From Methylocystis sp. (GTDB taxonomy: Bacteria; Pseudomonadota; Alphaproteobacteria; Rhizobiales; Beijerinckiaceae), in assembly GCA_002929055.1 (NCBI GenBank), contig PERY01000001.1, forward strand, positions 1 through 64,000: 64,000 nt of DNA. The letters run 5' to 3'. The position numbers and the translations under genes are program-made. Each line of letters begins with the position of its first letter. Position 1 is the stretch's first letter. A model generated the notes under the pieces. The model was not told where the DNA came from and made no database searches. It saw only the letters and a list, made by a program, of their open reading frames with translations. Below, piece by piece: positions 34,546 through 43,076 of the stretch.

Positions 34546-35328
34546 TCAGGCGAATTCCGCATAGATCGGCACATGGTCTGACGGCTTCTCGCCCGCCCGC
34601 ACGGCCTTCACGATCTCGACCCGCTGGAGCCTGTCCGCGGCCTGCGGCGAAAGCAGCAGATGGTCGATGCGAATGCCCTTGTTCTTCTGCCAGGCGCCCG
34701 CCTGATAGTCCCAGAAGGTGTAGAGCCCAGCATCGTCCGTGACGGCCCGTAGCGCGTCCGTGTAGCCGAGGTTGAGAAGCCGGCGCCAGGCGGCGCGGCT
34801 CTGCGGCAGGAAAAGCGCGTCCCCCGCCCAGGCGGCAGGATCATGCACGTCGCGATTTTCGGGAATGATGTTGTAGTCGCCGGCGAGCACGGTCGCTTCC
34901 TCGAGCTTCAAAAGCGCCGCCGCATGCGCCGTCAGCGCCTCCATGAATTTCAGCTTGTAGGCGTATTTGCCCGTCTCGGGCGGATTGCCGTTCGGCGCGT
35001 AGATGGAGCCGACGCGGACCACGCCGCCGTCGCCATGCGTAATCACCGCCTCGATGTAGCGCGACTGCCCCTCGTGATCGAAACCGGGCAGGCCGACTGT
35101 CGTTTCCTCGATCGGGAATTTCGAAAGGATCGCGACGCCGTTGAAGGTCTTTTGGCCATGCAGGACGACATTGTAGCCCGCGTCCTCGACCTCCATGCGC
35201 GGAAAGGCGGCGTCCTCGCATTTGAGCTCTTGCAGGCAGAGGACGTCGGGCGCGGCCTCCTTCAGGAATGACAGCAGCGGCGCGAGCCGCTGCCGCACGG
35301 AATTCACATTCCAGGTGGCGATGCGCAA
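34546..35328 (-). CDS. xthA: Exodeoxyribonuclease III (AP endonuclease)
   Basis: 260-residue Mg2+-dependent nuclease of the exonuclease III/APE1 family for base-excision repair. Visible motifs: IATWNVNSVRQR, LCLQELKCED (metal Glu), SIYAPNGNPP, LAGDYNIIPENRDVHDP and the C-terminal IRIDHLLLSP with SDHVPIYAEF. The start is a TTG (35328) with AAGGAG ten bases upstream and gives LRIATWN, the normal family opening. An upstream ATG would add a non-homologous extension. Confidence 0.93.
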   Translation of the reverse strand: MRIATWNVNSVRQRLAPLLSFLKEAAPDVLCLQELKCEDAAFPRMEVEDAGYNVVLHGQKTFNGVAILSKFPIEETTVGLPGFDHEGQSRYIEAVITHGDGGVVRVGSIYAPNGNPPETGKYAYKLKFMEALTAHAAALLKLEEATVLAGDYNIIPENRDVHDPAAWAGDALFLPQSRAAWRRLLNLGYTDALRAVTDDAGLYTFWDYQAGAWQKNKGIRIDHLLLSPQAADRLQRVEIVKAVRAGEKPSDHVPIYAEFA

Positions 35329-35365
35329 TGTTCCAAAGCTCCTTTCACGGAGCTTTTGCGCTCCT

Positions 35366-35884
35366 TCAATCGAGCCGGTAGGCGGCGTGACAGGCGTTGC
35401 AGGCTTGCACGGTTTGGCCAAGCTCGGCAAGCGCCGGACGCAGGTCGCCGCCCTGTTTCACCCTGGCGGCTTCTTCCGCGAATTTTGTCGCCTGCGCGTG
35501 CATCGTCATGCCGAGCGCGCGCATCTCGTCGGGCATGTGGCTCGCCATCATCTTGGGCATGTCGCCGAGTTCGCCGGACTTCGCATTGGGCTTGCACGCG
35601 GCGGAGCCCGGCGAGCCCATGCCGAGCCTGTCCTCGGCGATCTTCGCGGCGGCGGGGCCGTCGCCCTTGGCGAGCGCGGCCAGAATTTCCGCGATCGCCT
35701 GCTGATGTCCGCGCATGTTCTCGAGCATCTTCGCCTTCATCGGATCGGGCACGTCGACCTCGATGCGCGCATCCCTGGCCATTTTGGACATCATCTGCAT
35801 GTGGTCGTGATGATCCTCCGCAATCGCGGCGGCGCCGATGAGAGAGAAGCCGCCAATCGCGGCGACGAGAAATTTTTTCCGCAT
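35366..35884 (-). CDS. Cytochrome c' family (class II) cytochrome
   Basis: 172 residues: a signal peptide (MRKKFLVAAIGGFSLIGAAAIA), a helical body rich in Met, His and Ala, and a haem c site CNACH close to the C-terminus, the class II/cytochrome c' arrangement. Such proteins bind NO or act as electron carriers in the periplasm. The ATG at 35884 has GGAGG eight bases upstream; ATGs at 35890 and 35899 are poorer. The gene stands between xthA and the HMA-TauE fusion in the sulfide island. Confidence 0.85.
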   Translation of the reverse strand: MRKKFLVAAIGGFSLIGAAAIAEDHHDHMQMMSKMARDARIEVDVPDPMKAKMLENMRGHQQAIAEILAALAKGDGPAAAKIAEDRLGMGSPGSAACKPNAKSGELGDMPKMMASHMPDEMRALGMTMHAQATKFAEEAARVKQGGDLRPALAELGQTVQACNACHAAYRLD

Positions 35885-35952
35885 CCTCATGTCCTCCACT
35901 TGAACGCGCGAAGACTAGCGCGATGCGCCGCTTTTTTCGCGACGGCGAATCG

Positions 35953-37524
35953 TCACGGCGCCGGCAGCGTCAGGACGCGTCCCGGTTTCAGCTTGCCTTT
36001 GCGCAGGCCGGGATTGGCCGCGGCGATGTCGCGCCAGCGCTTCGGGTCGCCGTAGATTTTCTTCGCCACGCTCTGGAGAGTGTCGCCGCGCTGGACGGCG
36101 TAGATCGCAGGCCTCGCGTCGGCGGGGGGCGGGGGCGCTACGCTCGCCGGAGGCGGAAGCTGCGTCGCTTGCGGGGGCGGAGTTGCGCCGGGCTCGACCA
36201 CGAGAAACTCGCCGCGGATCATTCCCATCCAGCAGCTCCAGGGAATGACGCCAGCTTTTTGAGGCGTAAACTCGATCGTCTGCCGGCCCGGCTTCAGATC
36301 GAATTCGAGGCCAAGCAAGGGGACGACGATGGCCTTGTTGCATTCCGTGATTTCCGCGGCGTTGATCGCCCACTTCACCGGAACGCCGCGGATGAGCGTG
36401 AAGCGCGACGGCGTGTAGCCCAGCGCATTCGCATCCATCTCGATTGTTTGCGCGGCGGGCGCGGGCTCGCTCGTCGTTGCGACAGGCGCTTCGTCCTGAC
36501 GCAACCTTGCGACGACCGACGCAAGGTCGTAGCCGGCGCCGGTCAGAATGATACCTCGATTGATCATCACGGCGCCGAGCGCGACGACGATCACGCCCGA
36601 GGCCTTCAGCAGCCGATGCGTCACGGCGCTCGACAGCATGGAGGCGACGACGCCGAAGGCGAGCATGACCGGCAGCGTGCCGACGCCGAATGCGAAGAGC
36701 ATCTTCGCGCCCTCGACCGGACTGCCCGTGCCCGCCGCCATCACATACATCGCCTGCAAAGGGCCGCAGGCGATCATGAGGCCATTGAGCAGGCCGATGA
36801 CGAATGGCCGGCGCCGTCCGCTCGCCTGAGCATAGACCCAACGCTCCAGCGGCGCCGGCAACCCGAGCCGAAAGCGCCGCAGCGGCGCGAAAAGCCCGAG
36901 CATGTTGAGCCCGAAGACGATGAGAAAAAGCCCGGCCGCCATGCCCGCCGCGCCGCGCAACAATGGCGTGAAGGCGATGAACGCCCCGATGGCGCCAAAG
37001 AGCGCGCCGATGGCCGTGTAGGAGAGCGTCTTGCCCGCGCCAAAGGCGACATGCGACGGCAGCGACGAGCGGTCTGCGGCGGCGTCCGCCGCAGTGTAGC
37101 TGACCACAAAGGCGCCGCACATGCCGATGCAATGAAAGCCCGTGACGAGGCCGAGCAGGAAGATGAGCCAAAGACTCATGTGCTGCGAAATATCGGGCGC
37201 GCCGCCGGCGCTGATCCATCGCGTATCGAAGAGGATGAGCGCTGCGAGAACGGCGAACGCGCCGCCGATCAGCGCGAGCCGCCGAAGGAGGGAAGGTTCG
37301 CGCCGCTCGCCCTCTTCGACGCGATAGCCGTTCTCCTCGACGCTGCGACGGATGGCGTCGAAGCCGATTGTCCCGGCGTCGAAGTCGACCGTTACGGTTT
37401 CGGTCGGATAATCGGCGCGCGCGCGGCGCACCCCCGCGAGCTTTCGCAAGCCCGCCTCGATGACATGTTCGCACCCGTGGCAATGCATGCCATGGGCGCG
37501 AAAAGTGACTGCGCTGTCGCTCAT
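35953..37524 (-). CDS. Four-domain HMA - TauE/DsbD-like - cupredoxin - LysM membrane protein
   Basis: 523 residues. 1-70: heavy-metal-associated domain with Cys15-x2-Cys18 (GMHCHGCE). About 80-330: six-helix COG2836-type permease (FHCIGMCGAFV and ACGPLQAMY motifs). About 355-440: cupredoxin-like domain ending IPWSCWMGMIRGEFLVV, a plausible Cu site. About 470-520: LysM domain (YAVQRGDTLQSVAKKIYG). HMA, permease and cupredoxin fusions are known copper-related proteins; the C-terminal LysM is unusual. Upstream on the same strand is a DUF2892 gene 48 bases away. Confidence 0.85.
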   Translation of the reverse strand: MSDSAVTFRAHGMHCHGCEHVIEAGLRKLAGVRRARADYPTETVTVDFDAGTIGFDAIRRSVEENGYRVEEGERREPSLLRRLALIGGAFAVLAALILFDTRWISAGGAPDISQHMSLWLIFLLGLVTGFHCIGMCGAFVVSYTAADAAADRSSLPSHVAFGAGKTLSYTAIGALFGAIGAFIAFTPLLRGAAGMAAGLFLIVFGLNMLGLFAPLRRFRLGLPAPLERWVYAQASGRRRPFVIGLLNGLMIACGPLQAMYVMAAGTGSPVEGAKMLFAFGVGTLPVMLAFGVVASMLSSAVTHRLLKASGVIVVALGAVMINRGIILTGAGYDLASVVARLRQDEAPVATTSEPAPAAQTIEMDANALGYTPSRFTLIRGVPVKWAINAAEITECNKAIVVPLLGLEFDLKPGRQTIEFTPQKAGVIPWSCWMGMIRGEFLVVEPGATPPPQATQLPPPASVAPPPPADARPAIYAVQRGDTLQSVAKKIYGDPKRWRDIAAANPGLRKGKLKPGRVLTLPAP

Positions 37525-37572
37525 GACCTCCGCCCGCCGTTGGCGTCGATCCCATTCCGCTAATCTATGGCT

Positions 37573-37758
37573 CTACTTGCCGCAGGTGTTCACGCCCAGG
37601 ATCTTGTATGCGGGGCAAAAATTGATGAAGGCGGTGACGAGCGGCACAATGCCAACGAGCCCCAGCCATGTCTTTGGCCCGACGAAGACCAGGCTCAGCA
37701 GAAGAACCCCCGCGACGATGCGGACGATCCGATCGGTCTTTCCGACATTTATTTCCAT
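37573..37758 (-). CDS. DUF2892 inner-membrane protein
   Basis: 61 residues with two hydrophobic helices and the DUF2892 pattern: NVGKTDRIVRIVAGVLLLS and FINFCPAYKILGVNTC. This domain is found alone or fused to rhodanese (YgaP) and is typical of persulfide-responsive clusters. A second copy is at 43077-43277. The Cys in NFCPAYK and the penultimate TCGK could carry sulfur; this is inference. Confidence 0.88.
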   Translation of the reverse strand: MEINVGKTDRIVRIVAGVLLLSLVFVGPKTWLGLVGIVPLVTAFINFCPAYKILGVNTCGK

Positions 37759-37770
37759 CTTCGATCTCCC

Positions 37771-37798
37771 ACGAATGGATGAACCGCATCCTATTCGT
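37771..37798. promoter_or_regulatory. Inverted repeat ACGAAT-N16-ATTCGT before the DUF2892 gene
   Basis: Perfect 6-base arms 13 to 40 bases upstream of the start at 37758. Further matching bases inside (GGATG/GCATCC) extend the symmetry. The ATTCGT arm also occurs in sulfide motifs B and E. Confidence 0.4.
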
Positions 37799-37825
37799 CG
37801 GCGAGCGCGAATCCGCGACTAAGTC

Positions 37826-38023
37826 TCACGGCTCCCGCGGCGGATCGTCGCGCGCGGGCTTGGGCGCCCCGAATAGCGCGCTCAGCGCGCTCTTTTTCTC
37901 GACGGCGCGCCGCTCACGCTCGGCGTCCGATTCGTCTTCTTCGTCCAGCTCGAGCCACATGGCGTTGAGAATGCCGAAGGCGCAGGCGAGGCCAAGGCCC
38001 AGAATCCAGGAAAAATACCACAT
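37826..38023 (-). CDS. cydX: CydX-like small subunit of cytochrome bd oxidase, with extended tail
   Basis: 65 residues. The first 25 (MWYFSWILGLGLACAFGILN then AMWLE) are the canonical CydX/YbgT membrane segment that stabilises the haems of cytochrome bd. About 40 further residues form a charged, Pro-rich cytoplasmic tail, longer than the usual 37-40-residue subunit. It follows cydB by 14 bases in the cyd operon. Confidence 0.92.
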   Translation of the reverse strand: MWYFSWILGLGLACAFGILNAMWLELDEEDESDAERERRAVEKKSALSALFGAPKPARDDPPREP

Positions 38024-38037
38024 GCCTGTTCTCCCGG

Positions 38038-39174
38038 TCAGTAAAAGTGATCGTCGCCCTTTTGGATCGCCGCCTCGGTCACGGCGCCGCGCAATACCCA
38101 ATAGACCCATGACGTATAGGCGAGAATGATCGGCAGGAAGAAGACGGCGGCGACAAGCATGAGCCCGAGCGTCATCTGGCTGGAGGATGCATCCCAGACG
38201 GTCAGGCTCTGGCCCGGATGCGAGGACGAGGGCATGAGGAACGGGAACAGGCTGAAGCCCGCCGTGGTCACGACGCCCGCGACGGAGACGCTCGAGGACA
38301 AGATGGCGAAACGCGATCCGGTCGCCAGCAGGATCGACGAGCCGAGCGCGCCGAGCAGGGCCGCGAGCGGCGCAAGCGCGGCCAGCGGATGACGCGCATA
38401 ATTCAGGAGCCAAGAGCCTGCGCCGACCACCACATCCTTGCCGAACGGGTTGGAGGGCGCCGAGAAATCCATCTGCGACTCTATCCGATATCCTTCTATC
38501 GAAGTTGCGATCCAGAGCCCCGCCACGAGGAGCAGCATGACCAGCGTCAACGCCGCGAGGGCGCCGATCCGCTGCGCTCGCGCGGCGATTTCTCCCTCGC
38601 TCTTGCCGGCCAGCCATGCCGAGCCCTGCATGATGAGCATTGTGACGCTGACAAGACCGCATAGTAGAGCGAAGGGACGCAACAAGCCGAGCAATCCGCC
38701 CTCATATTGAAACCGCAGCGCTTGATCGAAGTGGAAGGGAACCCCGAGCAGCAGATTGCCGAAGGCGACGCCGAACAGCAGCGAGGGAAGCGCGCCCGAA
38801 ACGAAGAACAGCCAGTCCCAGGTCGCGCGCCAGCGCGGGTCGTCCCGCTTGCTGCGGAAGGTGATGGCGACCGGCCGGAGTATAAGCCCGAGCAGCACGA
38901 GCAGCATCGCCAGATAGAAGCCGGAGAAAGAGGCCGCATAGAGCGGCGGCCAGGCCGCCAGAACGGCGCCGCCGCCCAGGATGAACCAGACCTGATTGCC
39001 TTCCCACACGGGCCCGATCGTGTTGATCAGCACGCGGCGCTCGACATCCTTCTTCGCGACGAACGGATGCAGCATCGCCACGCCAAGGTCGAAGCCGTCG
39101 AAAATCGCGAAGCCGACCAGAAGCACGCCGAGAAGCGCCCACCAGATGAAGCGCAGAGTCGCATAGTCGAACAT
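38038..39174 (-). CDS. cydB: Cytochrome bd ubiquinol oxidase subunit II
   Basis: 378-residue integral membrane subunit that pairs with CydA. Hallmarks are MFDYATLRFIWWALLGVLLVG, AIFDGFDLGVAML, GPVWEGNQVWFILGGGA and the C-terminal WDASSSQMTLG...AYTSWVYWVLRG. Length is typical. The ATG at 39174 follows cydA's stop by ten bases; an in-frame start at 39330 would overlap cydA and has no family character. Confidence 0.97.
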   Translation of the reverse strand: MFDYATLRFIWWALLGVLLVGFAIFDGFDLGVAMLHPFVAKKDVERRVLINTIGPVWEGNQVWFILGGGAVLAAWPPLYAASFSGFYLAMLLVLLGLILRPVAITFRSKRDDPRWRATWDWLFFVSGALPSLLFGVAFGNLLLGVPFHFDQALRFQYEGGLLGLLRPFALLCGLVSVTMLIMQGSAWLAGKSEGEIAARAQRIGALAALTLVMLLLVAGLWIATSIEGYRIESQMDFSAPSNPFGKDVVVGAGSWLLNYARHPLAALAPLAALLGALGSSILLATGSRFAILSSSVSVAGVVTTAGFSLFPFLMPSSSHPGQSLTVWDASSSQMTLGLMLVAAVFFLPIILAYTSWVYWVLRGAVTEAAIQKGDDHFY

Positions 39175-39184
39175 GGAGCTTTCC

Positions 39185-40762
39185 CTAGCGCGAGGCGTCA
39201 AAGGCGGGCTGCGCCTGCGGGAGCGGACCGGCCAGCGGCGCTTCCTCCGGCTCGGCATGCGGGCCTTTGCGAATATATTTCGCCAGCAGCGCCACATCGA
39301 CGACGGCCAGCGCCGTATAGAAGACGACAAAGGCCGCGAGGCTTATGGCGACATTGGAGGCGGGGACGCTCGAAACGCCGATGAAGGTCGGCATGATTCC
39401 GTCGATGATCCAGGGCTGGCGGCCCGATTCGGCGACGATCCAGCCAAGCTCCGCCGCGACCCAGGGCAGCGGCAGGCTGAACATCACGAGCTTTAGGAAC
39501 CAGGGCTGACCGATGCGCCGCCGGCTCGACAGATAGAAGGCGACGCCGAATAACGCGATGAAATAGAAACCCAGCGCGACCATGATGCGGAAGGACCAGA
39601 AGAGCACGGGCACGTCGGGGATGGTCGAGCGCGCGGCTTCAGCGATTTCTTCGCCTGTCGCGTTCTCAATGTCCTGCCGGATGCGCTTCAACAGCAGGGC
39701 GTAACCGACATCGCGCATGGACGCTTCGAGTTCAGGCGGCACGACGGCGCCCGGGCGGCCGCCATTCTCGGCCATCCATCTGTAGCCGGGCAGCCCGTTG
39801 CGGATGCGCGCTTCATGGTGCTTCACAAGCGGCTTGATGCCTTCGACCGGCGTGTCGAGCGAACGCGTCGCGATGATCCCGAGAAGGTATGGGATATGAA
39901 CGCCATAATTCGTCGTCTCGGTCTCGAGGTCGGGAAGGCCAAAGAGCGTGAAAGAGGCTGGAGCGGGCTCCGTCTCCCACATGGCCTCGATGGCGGCGAT
40001 CTTCATCTTCTGGCTCTCGCCCGCCGTATAGCCGCTCTCGTCGCCGAGCACGACGACAGATAGCGCTGACGCGAGGCCGAAGCTCGCGGCGACCGTCATG
40101 GAGCGTCGCGCGACCGCGGCGTGGCGGCCGCGCAGCATGTAATAAGCGGAGATCGACATGACGAACATGGCGCCGGTCACATAGCCCGCGCTGACCGTGT
40201 GCACGAACTTCGACTGTGCGACCGGATTGAACAGCACCTCCTTGAACGAGGTCAGCTCCATGCGCATCGTTTGCGGATTGAAGGCCGCGCCTACGGGATT
40301 CGACATCCAGGCGTTGGCGACGAGGATCCAGAGCGCCGAGAAATTGGTGCCGAGCGCGACGAGCCAGGTCACGACGAGGTGCTGGACCTTGGTGAGCCGC
40401 TTCCAGCCGAAGAAGAAGAGGCCGACGAAGGTCGCCTCCAGGAAGAAGGCCATCATCCCTTCGATGGCGAGCGGGACGCCGAAAATGTCGCCGACATAGT
40501 GCGAGTAATAGGCCCAATTGGTGCCGAACTGGAACTCCATGGTGATTCCGGTCGCGACGCCCATGACAAAATTGATGCCGAACAACGTTCCCCAGAATTT
40601 CACCGCATCGCGCCACACCGTGCGCCCGGTCATGACATAGACGCTCTCCATGATGGCGAGGAGCAGCGCGAGACCGAGCGTGAGGGGCACGAAGAGGAAG
40701 TGATAAAGGGCGGTTAGCGCGAACTGGAGGCGGGACAGCGTGACGACGTCGAGTTCGAACAT
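39185..40762 (-). CDS. cydA: Cytochrome bd ubiquinol oxidase subunit I
   Basis: 525 residues, the haem-bearing subunit reducing O2 to water with quinol. His21 (TALYHFLF) is the haem ligand region; GINFVMGVATGITMEFQFG, the Q-loop with AIEAMWETEPAPASFTLFG and the GRQPW segment are present. The Q-loop is the long (L) form, as in bd-I. Its ATG overlaps the cydP stop (TAATG). The operon lies downstream of sqr, fitting the sulfide-resistant oxidase role. Confidence 0.97.
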   Translation of the reverse strand: MFELDVVTLSRLQFALTALYHFLFVPLTLGLALLLAIMESVYVMTGRTVWRDAVKFWGTLFGINFVMGVATGITMEFQFGTNWAYYSHYVGDIFGVPLAIEGMMAFFLEATFVGLFFFGWKRLTKVQHLVVTWLVALGTNFSALWILVANAWMSNPVGAAFNPQTMRMELTSFKEVLFNPVAQSKFVHTVSAGYVTGAMFVMSISAYYMLRGRHAAVARRSMTVAASFGLASALSVVVLGDESGYTAGESQKMKIAAIEAMWETEPAPASFTLFGLPDLETETTNYGVHIPYLLGIIATRSLDTPVEGIKPLVKHHEARIRNGLPGYRWMAENGGRPGAVVPPELEASMRDVGYALLLKRIRQDIENATGEEIAEAARSTIPDVPVLFWSFRIMVALGFYFIALFGVAFYLSSRRRIGQPWFLKLVMFSLPLPWVAAELGWIVAESGRQPWIIDGIMPTFIGVSSVPASNVAISLAAFVVFYTALAVVDVALLAKYIRKGPHAEPEEAPLAGPLPQAQPAFDASR

Positions 40763-40941
40763 TACGGCTTTTCCTGCATTGACGTCCCCGGGGCGCTCAC
40801 TCTGAGAGCGGCCGCCATGTCCGCCGGAGTCACATGGGTGCGATGCGCCGGGCTGAAGAACAATGAATATAGCAAGAAAATTGCCACGACCTTGAAGGCG
40901 ATCGCCAGGGTGAGTTCGCGCCGGAGGGTGCTGCGCGCCAT
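40762..40941 (-). CDS. cydP: CydP-like small cytochrome bd accessory subunit
   Basis: 59 residues: MARSTLRRELTLAIAFKVVA opens a basic N-terminus and a single membrane helix ending LLYSLFFSPAHRTHVT, the CydP pattern found before cydA in many proteobacteria. The stop codon overlaps the cydA start (TAATG), indicating strict coupling. Start ATG at 40941. The 86-base gap to sqr upstream lacks an AT-rich promoter, suggesting read-through from sqr. Confidence 0.82.
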   Translation of the reverse strand: MARSTLRRELTLAIAFKVVAIFLLYSLFFSPAHRTHVTPADMAAALRVSAPGTSMQEKP

Positions 40942-41027
40942 TGCCTTCGCATCCTTGCGTCTCTTGCGGCCTCTCGCGTCCTGGCGCGCCGCATCGCGGC
41001 TCCAAGACGCCAGCGGAGACTGCCTCG

Positions 41028-42308
41028 TCAGAGGATGCGACGCAAGCGCTCGATTCCAAGCAGCTTCATGACATAACGTTCGTAAACCGGCTCGCTCTGG
41101 CCGTAGCGGACCTTGCGCAGGAAGTATCTCTCATAGGCGACCTTCGCCCAATGCACCCAGCGCCCCTGGCTGGACCAGTTGACGTTGCGCGGCGGAATTT
41201 GCGGCTGGGCCACGAAGGCGACGCCCTTGTCGCCGAAGTCGGCGAGGCAGACCGCGTTCCAGGTGCCTTCTTCCTTCGGCTCCTTGCCATCGATGACGGC
41301 GGCGATGTTATGCGCCGTCGCCGTCACCATCGATTCGATCATGTAGCCGGTCTTGGGCATGCCGGTGGGAACCGGAGTGGGCTCCGCTGGCGGAATCGCG
41401 ACGCAGACCCCGACGCTGAAGACGTTCTTGAAGGTCGGATTGCGCTGGTTCTTGTCGATGAGAACGAAGCCGCGCGGGTTGACGAGCCCCTCGATGCCCA
41501 TCAGCGCATCGATGCCCGTGAAGGCGGGCATCATCATGCCGAATTTGAACGGAACCTCGTGCTCCTTTTTAACAGAACCGTCGTCATTGAGCTCCTGGCA
41601 CTTGAGAAGTCCCTGCTCGACGGCGGTGGTCCTGGCGTTGGTGATCCATTTGATGTCACGGTCGCGGAAGGCGGATTCGAGCATGCCCTTGGTGTCGCCG
41701 ACGCCGCCAAGGCCAAGATGGCCGATATAGGGCTCGGCGGTCACGAAGGTCATCGGCACCTTGTGGCGGATGCCGCGGCGGCGCAGGTCGGTTGCGACGA
41801 TCATCGCGAATTCATAGGCCGGGCCGAAGCAGGAGACCGCCGGCGCCGCGCCGATGACGATGGGGCCGGGATCCTTGCAGAAGTCGTCCCAGGCTTTCGA
41901 GGCGAGTTCGGCGTGCTGCAGCGTGCAGATGGAATGCGTATGGCCGCCATGCGGGCCAAGGCCGGGAATCTCCTGGAAGGCGAGCCTTGGTCCCGTGGCG
42001 ATCACGAGATAGTCATAGGCGATGCTCTCGCCGTCGTTGAGTTCGATGCGGTTCTCGGTGGGATGCACGCGCTTGGCGCCGACATCCGTGAAGCCGATGT
42101 TCTTCTTCTTGAAGACAGGCGCGAGCGGCACCTTGAGTTCTTCCGGCTTGCGCCAATTCACCGCGAGCCAGGGATTGGACGGGGTGAACTGGAAATTCGG
42201 AAGATCGGAAGCCACTGTCACCTGATGCTGCTTTTTGAGCGCATCGCGGATTTCGATCGCGGCGGCGACGCCGCCGATCCCTGCGCCGAGAATAACGACA
42301 TGAGCCAT
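41028..42308 (-). CDS. sqr: Sulfide:quinone oxidoreductase
   Basis: 426-residue FAD enzyme of the membrane surface, oxidising sulfide to polysulfide or persulfide and reducing quinone. The FAD-binding ILGAGIGGVAAA is at the N-terminus. The three redox cysteines of the family are all present: Cys128 (HSIC), Cys160 (VSCFGPAYEF) and Cys354 (NAVC). The positions agree with my recollection of the Acidithiobacillus enzyme. TPVPTGMPKTGYMIESM is the quinone-side motif. The ATG at 42308 has GGGAGGG six bases upstream. It leads the cydP-A-B-X genes. Confidence 0.94.
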   Translation of the reverse strand: MAHVVILGAGIGGVAAAIEIRDALKKQHQVTVASDLPNFQFTPSNPWLAVNWRKPEELKVPLAPVFKKKNIGFTDVGAKRVHPTENRIELNDGESIAYDYLVIATGPRLAFQEIPGLGPHGGHTHSICTLQHAELASKAWDDFCKDPGPIVIGAAPAVSCFGPAYEFAMIVATDLRRRGIRHKVPMTFVTAEPYIGHLGLGGVGDTKGMLESAFRDRDIKWITNARTTAVEQGLLKCQELNDDGSVKKEHEVPFKFGMMMPAFTGIDALMGIEGLVNPRGFVLIDKNQRNPTFKNVFSVGVCVAIPPAEPTPVPTGMPKTGYMIESMVTATAHNIAAVIDGKEPKEEGTWNAVCLADFGDKGVAFVAQPQIPPRNVNWSSQGRWVHWAKVAYERYFLRKVRYGQSEPVYERYVMKLLGIERLRRIL

Positions 42309-42352
42309 TGGACACCCTCCCACGCACGCGGCGAAACCCGCGACGCTTTTAT

Positions 42353-42375
42353 ATATTCGTATTATCTAATTTAGA
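42353..42375 (-). promoter_or_regulatory. Sulfide-island motif B upstream of sqr
   Basis: ATTC-N8-TAAT (42355-42370) overlaps the perfect palindrome TCTAA-T-TTAGA (42365-42375). It is 47-67 bases upstream of the sqr start. ATTC-N8-GAAT is the published SqrR site as I recall it, one base away from this form. Confidence 0.6.
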
Positions 42376-42392
42376 AGGTTCGCAACAGAGAC

Positions 42393-43061
42393 TTAGTCAC
42401 GCTCGGCTTCGCAGAGGGCGCGCAACGCGGCCGCATCCGTTATCTCGGCGCCGCCGCGCGACAGTTTGACCCAGCCGGAGCGCTCGAAGCTCTTCAGCGT
42501 GCGCCCGACGACTTCGCGTGCGGTGCCGAGGTCGGCCGCCAGCGCCTGCTGGGTGACGGAAATGCGATCGCCCGCGCCGCGCAAGGCCAGAAGCCGCTCC
42601 GCGAGCCGGACATTGATGCGCGTGCAGACGATTTCCTCGATCCGCGACATGAGCGTCGCGATGCGCCGGCTGTATCCGTCGAACACGATGGCGCGAAAGC
42701 CCGAGGAGGCGTTCATGAGCGCTGCGAAGCGCTCTGAAGGGACGATGTATGCGACGACATCGGTCTCCGCCACGCCCTCAGCGGCATAGTTGTCGGCGGA
42801 GAGAAGCGAGGCGGTGGTCAGAATGCAGGTCTCATTTGTGGAGACCCGATAAAGCACGATCTCGCGCCCTGATTCCGTGATCCGCTGGATACGAACCGTA
42901 CCCGAGACGATCAGCGGAAACTGCACGCATTGGTCGCCCGGGCGAAAGAGGATGGCGCCGCGCGGGATCTGCTTGCGTATGGCCGACTCACGCAACAACG
43001 TCTTCGTGGGCTCATCGAGCCCGCGAAGAAGCGGCGCCTGCTCAATCCAGTCCGAGGCCAT
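42393..43061 (-). CDS. Crp/Fnr-family transcriptional regulator
   Basis: 222 residues: cyclic-nucleotide-binding-like beta barrel (about 15-130, FRPGDQCVQFPLIVSGTVRIQR), a dimer helix, and a winged helix with the recognition helix REVVGRTLKSF. That pattern (R-E-x-x-G-R) is CRP-like, not the E-x-x-S-R of FNR/FixK. The FNR N-terminal cysteine cluster is absent; cysteines occur near 45, 78 and 145. It lies 15 bases after the DUF2892 gene, so it belongs to the arsR transcript, and precedes sqr. Confidence 0.85.
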   Translation of the reverse strand: MASDWIEQAPLLRGLDEPTKTLLRESAIRKQIPRGAILFRPGDQCVQFPLIVSGTVRIQRITESGREIVLYRVSTNETCILTTASLLSADNYAAEGVAETDVVAYIVPSERFAALMNASSGFRAIVFDGYSRRIATLMSRIEEIVCTRINVRLAERLLALRGAGDRISVTQQALAADLGTAREVVGRTLKSFERSGWVKLSRGGAEITDAAALRALCEAERD

Positions 43062-43076
43062 GCGCTCGCCGATCTG

